Assembly: GCF_020171465.1 (NCBI RefSeq)
Contig: NZ_JAIUZR010000006.1
Coordinates: forward strand, 248,001 to 312,000
Direction: 5' to 3'
Origin: Lutimonas saemankumensis
GTDB taxonomy: Bacteria > Bacteroidota > Bacteroidia > Flavobacteriales > Flavobacteriaceae
DNA: 64,000 nucleotides
Within the stretch, counting starts at the first letter, position 1, and each line of letters begins with the position of its first letter. Positions 47,435 through 54,456 of this stretch are shown piece after piece. The position numbers and the translations under genes were made by a program. The notes under the pieces were generated by a model. The model was not told the DNA's origin. It searched no databases and was given only the letters and a program-made list of their open reading frames with translations.

Positions 47435-47486
47435 TTCAATTTTTCCTCGCGAATTTATCATAGACTACATTAGGGTATATCAATAG
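47430..47486 (+). pseudogene. 3' scar of a GH16 gene
   Basis: In a frame different from the preceding GH17 gene, the sequence translates to VTDSIFPREFIIDYIRVYQ-like residues and ends at TAG 47484-47486. IDYIRVYQ-stop is the diagnostic C-terminus of GH16 laminarinases, identical in position to IDYVRVYQ-stop of both intact GH16 genes here. No GH16 coding sequence precedes it; the GH17 gene ends there instead. The rest of the 203-base gap to the CotH gene holds a weak hairpin with T-rich surroundings near 47537-47561 and no other gene. Confidence 0.72.
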
Positions 47487-47637
47487 TTTCTTAGAAATCC
47501 GTTTCTTGAATGATAAATGTCAGACCTGAAATAAAAAAAACTTTCTATTTTTGGAAGGTTTGAATTTATTCAGGAACGAAATGACTTTCTAAATTCAGAC
47601 AAGTTATTAGTAAATCACCTATAGAATATATATTGTT

Positions 47638-49143
47638 ATGAAAAAATTATGGTCAGCAATTGTGATCATCTCCTTGATGGCACTTTCTTCATGTAATGAC
47701 GATTCGCCTGTTATTGAACCCGAGGTCCAAGGCACAGAAATTACCCGATTTTCATTTTTAAAATCAAATAATCCGAACCTGGATAAAGACAGATACGCGA
47801 CCATTGACAATGACTTGATTCAGGGGAGGCTGCCTCTTGGGGTCAACATTGAAAAGATGGTTGCCAGTTTTGATCATACAGGGCAAGAGGTCAAAGTTAA
47901 TAATACGAGCCAGGTAAGTGGCGAAAGCATCAACGACTTTACTGAAATTCAACTCTATACGGTTTCCACAAAGGATGGGAAATCAGGTCAGTACGAGGTT
48001 GACATGACCTATTTTACAGGCCTGCCCATCATTTATATAGAGACTGAAAATAACCAGGAGATCGATTCCAAGGAAGATTATTTTGAAGGTACGATTTCCA
48101 TAGATGGCGGACGTTATTTTTCGGATTTCTCTTCTGCTTCCATGAAGATACGTGGTCGTGGGAATTCAACCTGGATGCATCCCAAAAAACCCTTTCAAAT
48201 GAAGTTTCCTGAAAAGACTGAAATGCTGGGGATGCCTGAGGATAAAAAATGGGTTTTCCTTGCTGAATTTTCTGATAAAACGCTAATTCGAAACACCATT
48301 GCCTTTGAAATGGGGTATTTGAGCGATTTGGATTATACCCCGGAAAGTGTATTTGCCGAAGTGGTGATCAATGGTGTTTATAACGGCACTTATAACATTT
48401 CTCAAAAAGTGGAAGAAAGTGATAATCGCGTGGTTTTGGGAGATACAGGATATTTGCTGGAAATTGATCAGTTGGAAAGGCTGGATCCTGATGATGTTTA
48501 TTTTAGAACCGATAGATTTTTAATCAACATAAAGGAACCTGACACGGAGTACAATAGTGACACCTATAATTATGCCAGAGATTTGATCAATGAATTTGAG
48601 GATGTTTTGATGGGACCTGGGTTTGCAGACCCAGATTCCGGATATTCCAAATATATCGATATTGATAGTTTTATTGACTGGTATCTCATCAGTGAAATTG
48701 TAAAAAATCAGGATTCAAGGAGTTTTTCAAGTATTTTTCTCAATGTAATTCCGGGAGAAAAGATAAAAATGGGCCCACTCTGGGATTTTGACCTGGCATT
48801 TGGGAATGTTGACTATTCTGAATGTGAGCATCCAACAGGTTTTTGGGTGAAAGATCATGACTGGTATGCACGCCTTTTTGAAGATCCTGTATTTGTGGAG
48901 AAAGTGAAGTCAAGATTTCAGTATTACAGGGAGAATCAAAATTTTATTCTCGATAAAATGGATTTTTATGCCACCCAGTTGAAATGGTCACAGTATGAAA
49001 ATGATGAAAAATGGGATCTCTTTGGAAGATATGTATGGCCAAATCCAGTAGTCCATGATTCGCATCATGCAGAAGTTGCTCATTTGAAAGCATGGTACAG
49101 GGAAAGAATGGACTGGCTTGATGCCGCATATGGCGCAATGTAA
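47638..49143 (+). CDS. CotH-family lipoprotein (putative secreted protein kinase fold)
   Basis: A 501-residue lipoprotein (LSSC, Cys19). After an N-terminal beta-rich part (about 25-135), a CotH domain (about 140-480) has the family blocks MKIRGRGNSTWMHPKKPFQMKF-like segment near residue 170, WVFLAEFSDKTLIRNTIAFEM, EVVINGVYNGTYNISQKVEES, and the LWDFDLAFGN metal/active-site block near residue 382. CotH proteins are atypical kinases in Bacillus spores; the Bacteroidota lipoproteins occur in carbohydrate loci with unknown role. It lies between the GH17 cluster and an MFS gene. Confidence 0.85.
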   Translation: MKKLWSAIVIISLMALSSCNDDSPVIEPEVQGTEITRFSFLKSNNPNLDKDRYATIDNDLIQGRLPLGVNIEKMVASFDHTGQEVKVNNTSQVSGESINDFTEIQLYTVSTKDGKSGQYEVDMTYFTGLPIIYIETENNQEIDSKEDYFEGTISIDGGRYFSDFSSASMKIRGRGNSTWMHPKKPFQMKFPEKTEMLGMPEDKKWVFLAEFSDKTLIRNTIAFEMGYLSDLDYTPESVFAEVVINGVYNGTYNISQKVEESDNRVVLGDTGYLLEIDQLERLDPDDVYFRTDRFLINIKEPDTEYNSDTYNYARDLINEFEDVLMGPGFADPDSGYSKYIDIDSFIDWYLISEIVKNQDSRSFSSIFLNVIPGEKIKMGPLWDFDLAFGNVDYSECEHPTGFWVKDHDWYARLFEDPVFVEKVKSRFQYYRENQNFILDKMDFYATQLKWSQYENDEKWDLFGRYVWPNPVVHDSHHAEVAHLKAWYRERMDWLDAAYGAM

Positions 49144-49263
49144 CAAATCGGAAAGCTCACTCATAGATGCACCTAATAAACTTCAAAAACTCATCAAGTA
49201 CTATAATTAATCAAAAATAACTTCTATCTTGCTGAGCAAATTTTTTAAAATCACTTCAAAATT

Positions 49264-50721
49264 ATGGGACAAACTAGCACAAAAAGAATCAATATTTATT
49301 TTGTAACCATTGTAATTACCCTTGGGGGATTGCTTTTTGGTTATGATACCGGGGTAATCAATGGAACTCAATTTTATTTTTCAAAATATTTTGAATTAAC
49401 AGGCTGGTTGAAGGGTTTTATAGTGAGTAGCGCTTTATTGGGAGCTTTGTTGGGGGCGGCATCAGCAGGAATAATCAGTAAAGCCATAGGAAGAAAAAAG
49501 TCGTTGATTATAGCCGCTATATTTTTCGCTGTTTCGGCGTGGGGGTCCGGATTACCTGAAATGTTGCCTGAATCTATGGCCCTGATGGTATTTTTTAGAA
49601 TTCTTGGAGGTATCGCCATTGGTATGGCCTCGATGAACGCGCCCATGTACATTGCGGAAATATCTCCTGCCGAAAACAGAGGAACCCTTGTCACTTATTA
49701 TCAAATGGCCGTAGTAATAGGATTTTTCGTTGTATTCCTTGTAACCTATTTCATTGGTAACGGATTAACGGAACAACAAAATATTGATTACGGATGGAGG
49801 TATATGTTCTGGTCAGAACTTGTTCCTGCTCTTGCGTTTCTGCTGTTGCTTTTTATGGTCCCTAAAAGTCCAAGATGGTTAATGATTAAGGGAAAGGAAG
49901 AAGAGGCTAAAAATGTTTTGGTAGCTATTCACGGTCAGGAAACCGCCGATAGAGAATTTGTTGAGATCAAAGAGTCGATTGAAAAGGAAGGTTCAATTGA
50001 AAAAGTTTCAATTTTCAAGAAATCTTTGTTCCCTATTGTAATTATCGGGACGGTACTATCCATATTGCAACAATTCACAGGAATAAATGCGGTACTTTAT
50101 TACGGAGCTGATATTTTTGAACAGGCCCTTGGTTTTGGAAAAGAAGATATCTTATTACAGCAAATTCTGTTGGCAACGGTAAACTTACTGTTTACCTTCA
50201 TAGCCATGTTCACGGTTGATAAACTGGGAAGAAAGCCACTTCTGATCATTGGAGGTGTTGGAATGCTAGTAGGTTTCCTCATCATGGGATTCACCCTTTA
50301 TATGAGTGATTATTCACAGGTCAATTCTGCAGGATTACCTACCATATCCAGTGCGGAAGGTATTTTGTGCCTTGTGGGCATCTTGTTATTTATAGGTTCT
50401 TTTGCGATGTCCATGGGACCAATTGTTTGGGTATTGTTATCTGAGATTTTCCCTAATAGTATAAGAAGTACTGCAATGGCTATTGCCGTGGCCGCTCAAT
50501 GGCTGGCAAATTACTTCGTTTCTCAGACCTTCCCGATTGTGGTTGAAAGCGATGCCAATAAACTTATCATGGACGGAGGTACATGGAATAATTCCTTGCC
50601 TTACTTTATTTTTTCAGCCTTCATCATATTCATCATATTCTTTACATGGAAATGGATTCCTGAAACAAAAGGGAAGACCCTGGAAGAAATGGAAGCCATA
50701 TTTAATAAAGGAAAAAGCTAA
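49264..50721 (+). CDS. MFS sugar-porter family symporter
   Basis: A 485-residue inner-membrane transporter with 12 segments. Motifs: LLFGYDTGVINGTQ in TM1, RKK after TM2, RILGGIAIGMASMNAPMYIAEISP, PKSPRWL, QQFTGINAVLYYGADIFEQ, DKLGRKPLL, PETKGKTLEEMEAIF. It resembles glucose/xylose proton symporters and is a paralogue of the gene at 34293 but without that protein's long periplasmic loop. It starts a gene run with the GRP transporter and ribokinase and likely imports a monosaccharide such as glucose. Confidence 0.9.
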   Translation: MGQTSTKRINIYFVTIVITLGGLLFGYDTGVINGTQFYFSKYFELTGWLKGFIVSSALLGALLGAASAGIISKAIGRKKSLIIAAIFFAVSAWGSGLPEMLPESMALMVFFRILGGIAIGMASMNAPMYIAEISPAENRGTLVTYYQMAVVIGFFVVFLVTYFIGNGLTEQQNIDYGWRYMFWSELVPALAFLLLLFMVPKSPRWLMIKGKEEEAKNVLVAIHGQETADREFVEIKESIEKEGSIEKVSIFKKSLFPIVIIGTVLSILQQFTGINAVLYYGADIFEQALGFGKEDILLQQILLATVNLLFTFIAMFTVDKLGRKPLLIIGGVGMLVGFLIMGFTLYMSDYSQVNSAGLPTISSAEGILCLVGILLFIGSFAMSMGPIVWVLLSEIFPNSIRSTAMAIAVAAQWLANYFVSQTFPIVVESDANKLIMDGGTWNNSLPYFIFSAFIIFIIFFTWKWIPETKGKTLEEMEAIFNKGKS

Positions 50722-50767
50722 AAGAGCGTATTTAATACGAGCTTAACTCTCTTAATATAGATTGTTT

Positions 50768-51772
50768 ATGGTCATAATAGAATCCTTTACTACGGCAGTG
50801 GTATTGCTTATCATAACAATGTTGTGCTGGGGTTCTTGGGCAAATACGCAGAAACTTGCATCCAAATCCTGGCCCTTCCAACTCTTTTACTGGGATTATG
50901 TTATAGGGATTCTGTTCTGTTCACTGATATTGGGTTTAACCATGGGGAGTATCGGAGAGGAAGGACGTCCTTTTGTTGACGACCTTCTTCAGGCTGATTT
51001 CTCGTCCTTTCTGTCTGCTTTTATAGGCGGGGTCATCTTTAATATAGCTAACATTTTATTGGTTGCAGCTATCGATATTGCGGGAATGGCGGTTGCTTTT
51101 CCGATAGGAATTGGTCTGGCACTTGTCATTGGGGTTGTTGTAAATTACATCAAATACCCTGTAGGAGACCCCTTGTTTTTGTTTGCAGGTGTTTTTTTGG
51201 TGGTGGTTGCCATATTAATGGATGCTAAAGCCTATAAAAATATCTCTAAAGGCGATAGTCAAATTTCTCGTAAAGGAATACTTCTATCTCTTTCCGCCGG
51301 TGTTTTGATGGGATTCTTTTTCAGATTTGTCGCTGATTCTATGGTAACCGACAACTTGAGTCCCGAGAAGGGTAAGTTTACTGCATATGGAGCATTTTTT
51401 GTGTTTGCTCTTGGAATTTATGCATCCAATTTTCTATGGAATTCATATGTTATGGCTAAACCATTTTCAGGAAAACCGGTTAAGTACAGGGAGTATTTTT
51501 TAAATGGAAATTTAAAGTTACACAGTATTGGATGGTTAGGTGGTATGATTTGGGCCATCGGAATGTCCTTTAGCCTTATAGCCTCTGAACAGGCGGGCTT
51601 CGCCATTTCTTACGGTTTAGGCCAGGGGGCAACCATGGTAGCTGCCATATGGGGCGTTTTTGTCTGGAAGGAATTTAAGAATGCAGATCAAAAAACACAA
51701 AGAATGATCAATTGGATGTTCGTTTTTTTCATAGTGGGTCTAATCTCTATAATCTATGCCAGACTAAAATAA
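50768..51772 (+). CDS. GRP-family (DMT superfamily) sugar transporter
   Basis: A 334-residue protein with ten membrane segments when started at the ATG at 50768 (a TTG lies two codons upstream). The N-terminal TM1 block LCWGSWANTQKLA and the following FQLFYWDYVIGILFCSLILG fit the glucose/ribose-porter-like family common in Bacteroidota. PIGIGLALVIGVVVNYI and SYGLGQGATMVAAIWGVFVWKEFK support a DMT fold. Placed directly before ribokinase (six bases), it probably imports the sugar that the kinase phosphorylates. Confidence 0.82.
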   Translation: MVIIESFTTAVVLLIITMLCWGSWANTQKLASKSWPFQLFYWDYVIGILFCSLILGLTMGSIGEEGRPFVDDLLQADFSSFLSAFIGGVIFNIANILLVAAIDIAGMAVAFPIGIGLALVIGVVVNYIKYPVGDPLFLFAGVFLVVVAILMDAKAYKNISKGDSQISRKGILLSLSAGVLMGFFFRFVADSMVTDNLSPEKGKFTAYGAFFVFALGIYASNFLWNSYVMAKPFSGKPVKYREYFLNGNLKLHSIGWLGGMIWAIGMSFSLIASEQAGFAISYGLGQGATMVAAIWGVFVWKEFKNADQKTQRMINWMFVFFIVGLISIIYARLK

Positions 51773-51778
51773 GATCTT

Positions 51779-52690
51779 ATGAAAAAAATACTTGTAATCG
51801 GTAGTTCCAATACGGATCTGGTCATCAAAACTTCACAGTTTCCGGTACCCGGAGAAACGGTTATCGGAGGAGTATTTAATACGTTCGCGGGAGGTAAAGG
51901 TGCAAATCAGGCGGTTGCAGCAAAACGCCTGGGAGCAGAGGTGACCTTTCTTGCCTGCCTGGGTCAGGACGATTTTGGGCGAAAGGCGATTCAGGATTAT
52001 AAAAATGAAGGTATTGATACCCTTTATATCTCGATGGACAGAGATCATCCCACCGGAGTAGCTTCCATAATCATTAACGAAAATGGAGAAAATTCAATCG
52101 TGGTGGCACCGGGTGCAAATAACATGCTTTCCAGGAAGGATGTAAAGAGAATCATACCCGTTATGGAAATTGTTGATATGGTATTGGTTCAACTGGAGGT
52201 TCCTATCGAAACGATCGATTACGCAATTAGAAAGGCTCATAAGCTGAACAAAAAAGTTATTCTTAATCCTGCGCCGGCAACGACGTTAAATGACGATCTA
52301 TATAATTGCATTGATGTAATTACACCAAATGAATCTGAAACGGAACTAATTTTAGGTAAAAAAGTATCAGATATAGAATCGGCTTTAGATGCTGCACAGA
52401 TTTTTCTGGACAAGGGGGTCAAGAATGTTATAATTACCCTTGGAGAAAGGGGGGCTTTTTTTAAAAACGCTGATGAAGAGTTTCTTGTTCCGGCCTTCAA
52501 AACGGATGTGGTTGATACCACTGCAGCAGGCGACACTTTCAACGGCGCTCTGGCTGTGGCCTTATCAGAAGGCATGAACTGGAGAGAGGCAATACGGTTT
52601 TCAAATCAGGCTGCGGCGATTAGTGTGACACGGTTGGGAGCTCAAAGTTCAATACCTTTTCGAAGGGAAGTTGAATCTTTCAAGGAATAA
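51779..52690 (+). CDS. rbsK: Ribokinase (PfkB family)
   Basis: A 303-residue sugar kinase. N-terminal IGSSNTDLVIKTSQFPVPGETV, substrate-binding GGKGANQAVAAKRLG (about residues 38-52), and the PfkB catalytic signature DTTAAGDTFNGALAVAL around residue 245 with the base Asp. It closely follows RbsK family patterns. It phosphorylates ribose or a related sugar with ATP. Its place in a beta-glucan locus is unexplained. Its last codons and stop lie in a 22-base tandem duplication. Confidence 0.9.
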   Translation: MKKILVIGSSNTDLVIKTSQFPVPGETVIGGVFNTFAGGKGANQAVAAKRLGAEVTFLACLGQDDFGRKAIQDYKNEGIDTLYISMDRDHPTGVASIIINENGENSIVVAPGANNMLSRKDVKRIIPVMEIVDMVLVQLEVPIETIDYAIRKAHKLNKKVILNPAPATTLNDDLYNCIDVITPNESETELILGKKVSDIESALDAAQIFLDKGVKNVIITLGERGAFFKNADEEFLVPAFKTDVVDTTAAGDTFNGALAVALSEGMNWREAIRFSNQAAAISVTRLGAQSSIPFRREVESFKE

Positions 52691-52721
52691 TTTCAAATCT
52701 TTCAAGGAATAATTTTAAATC
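52678..52721 (+). repeat. 22-base tandem duplication across the ribokinase stop codon
   Basis: Two adjacent copies, 52678-52699 and 52700-52721, identical except for one C/T change. The unit contains TTTCAAGGAATAA, that is the codons Phe-Lys-Glu-stop of ribokinase, so the second copy is a non-coding duplicate of the gene end. Confidence 0.9.
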
Positions 52722-52751
52722 TTTAATTTTTCAATAAAAGCATTCGTTAAT

Positions 52752-52777
52752 GACAAAATAGTATTAATAGTTTTGTC
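52752..52777 (+). promoter_or_regulatory. Palindromic box upstream of the GPH-GH94 operon, probable regulator site
   Basis: GACAAAA (52752-52758) and TTTTGTC (52771-52777) are inverted arms 12 bases apart. Bases 52752-52768 (GACAAAATAGTATTAAT) match 57877-57893 at 16 of 17 positions. The box lies just upstream of a TTG and a TAATTTTG core (52788-52795), 45-70 bases before the ATG, where an activator would bind. The AraC gene at 56950 is the obvious candidate. Confidence 0.6.
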
Positions 52778-52821
52778 AGGAGATATGTAATTTTGAAACG
52801 CAAATATTAAGACCCATTAAC

Positions 52822-54435
52822 ATGTCAGAATCTAATAAGTTATCCATCAGGGAAAAGCTAGGCTATGCCCTTGGAGATGGTGCGGCCAATATAGCCTGGA
52901 GGGGAGTAGCTACTTTTCTTTTTATTTTTTATACTGATGTATTTGGTCTAAGCCCTGTAACAGTCGGTGTATTAATGTTGGTGGCACGTTTCAGTGATGG
53001 TATCAGCGATGTTTTGATGGGAGTAATTGGTGACCGAACGAATTCCAAATATGGTAAATTTCGACCTTGGATTCTATGGACTGCTGTTCCATTGGGGGTG
53101 ATTCTTGCCTTATTGTTTACTTCTCCGGAATTGGGAGATTCTGGTAAAATAGTATATGCCTACATCACCTATATATTTTTCACATTAATTTATACGGCAA
53201 ACAATATTCCTTACGGCGCTCTAATGGCCGTTATGACCGGAGATGATAAGGAGAGAACAAGCCTGGGTTCATATCGAATGGTGGGTGCGTTTGGAGGTGG
53301 AATGCTGGTCCAGGGGGCCTTGTTGTTTTTGGTAGCCTATTTTGGTAATGTAAATCCTGAAATTGCCATTGACCAGTTGGAAGAAGAGAAATTTAAGGTA
53401 ACGGTTTCGGCGCCAACGGATGTTGCCAGCGTAAATATTAAAACTGAAAACGGTATTGCGGATTTTGTATGGGAAAGCCCTGAAATGAAGGCTAAAGATA
53501 ATGAGCCGACCCATGCTAAAAGCTTCAAAATGGAAGCTGATAAAGAATACACATTTATCGTAACAGGTGAACCAAATATTGGTGAAGGCAGTATTTCACT
53601 CATTGACCAGAAAAGAGGTTATAGCAATTCAATGTACATCATGGCTTTCTTTTTAAGCCTGTTCATGTTTATTACCTTTTATTCTACCAAAGAAAGAATT
53701 CAACCCCCCAAATCCCAGAAGAACAACCTGAAAAGAGATTTGAAAGACCTGGTAACCAATAAACCCTGGCTGGTCCTTCTTGTGATCGGTTTATTGTTCA
53801 ATGTTTATAATTCGATCAAGCAGGGTATCGTTATCATTTATTTTACTCATTATTTGAATAACCAGCTTCTGGCTGCCTCATTTCTTGTTGCCCTGATGCT
53901 GGCTTCGGTTGCAGGGGCAATGGCAACCGCTCCATTGGGAAAAAGGTTTGGGAAAAGAAATCTGTTCATTGCTGCTTTACTCTTTTCGGGAGGTGTCAAT
54001 TCCCTGTTCTTTTTCCTTGGGCCTACAGATGTTGAAGCTGTATTCACTATAGGAGTCATCTCAGAGTTTGCCTCAGCTATTTTCCCAACCCTGTTTTTTG
54101 TGATGTTAGGGGATGCTGCGGATTATTCAGAGTTTAAGAACGGACGAAGGGCAACAGGTCTTATTTATTCGGCCGGGTCATTTGCCACAAAGTTTGGTGG
54201 TGGAATCGCAGGTGCGATCATAGGTTTTGTTCTTGGAGCTTTTGCCTATGACGGGCAAAATGCCAGTTCGATCGAAGGAGCCATTCCCGGCATTATCATG
54301 CTGATGAGTTGGATTCCCGCGGTGATTACAGTTATTGCCGCAGTATTTATGTTGATCTATCCTTTAAATCAAAAGAAGATCGATGAGGTAACCACAGAAT
54401 TAAATAACCGAAGACTTCAGGAAAGTCAAAATTAG
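52822..54435 (+). CDS. GPH-type MFS symporter with a periplasmic insert
   Basis: A 537-residue inner-membrane symporter. GPH motifs: ARFSDGISDVLMGVIGDRTNSKYGKFRPW after TM2, IPYGALMAVMTGDDKERTSL, and DAADYSEFKNGRRATGLIYSAGSFATKFGG in TM9-10. A 90-residue insert (about 176-266) between TM5 and TM6 is predicted beta-rich and should face the periplasm; ordinary family members have only a short loop there. It probably imports cellobiose or other beta-glucobioses for the GH94 phosphorylase, whose gene starts 21 bases later in the same operon. Confidence 0.9.
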   Translation: MSESNKLSIREKLGYALGDGAANIAWRGVATFLFIFYTDVFGLSPVTVGVLMLVARFSDGISDVLMGVIGDRTNSKYGKFRPWILWTAVPLGVILALLFTSPELGDSGKIVYAYITYIFFTLIYTANNIPYGALMAVMTGDDKERTSLGSYRMVGAFGGGMLVQGALLFLVAYFGNVNPEIAIDQLEEEKFKVTVSAPTDVASVNIKTENGIADFVWESPEMKAKDNEPTHAKSFKMEADKEYTFIVTGEPNIGEGSISLIDQKRGYSNSMYIMAFFLSLFMFITFYSTKERIQPPKSQKNNLKRDLKDLVTNKPWLVLLVIGLLFNVYNSIKQGIVIIYFTHYLNNQLLAASFLVALMLASVAGAMATAPLGKRFGKRNLFIAALLFSGGVNSLFFFLGPTDVEAVFTIGVISEFASAIFPTLFFVMLGDAADYSEFKNGRRATGLIYSAGSFATKFGGGIAGAIIGFVLGAFAYDGQNASSIEGAIPGIIMLMSWIPAVITVIAAVFMLIYPLNQKKIDEVTTELNNRRLQESQN

Positions 54436-54456
54436 AAACACAATAAATATAAAGCG

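Noticed and set aside
47537-47561. Hairpin after the GH17 cluster as a strong terminator
   Set aside because: The stem is short with a G-U pair and lacks a clean T-run; kept only as a weak possibility in the scar entry.
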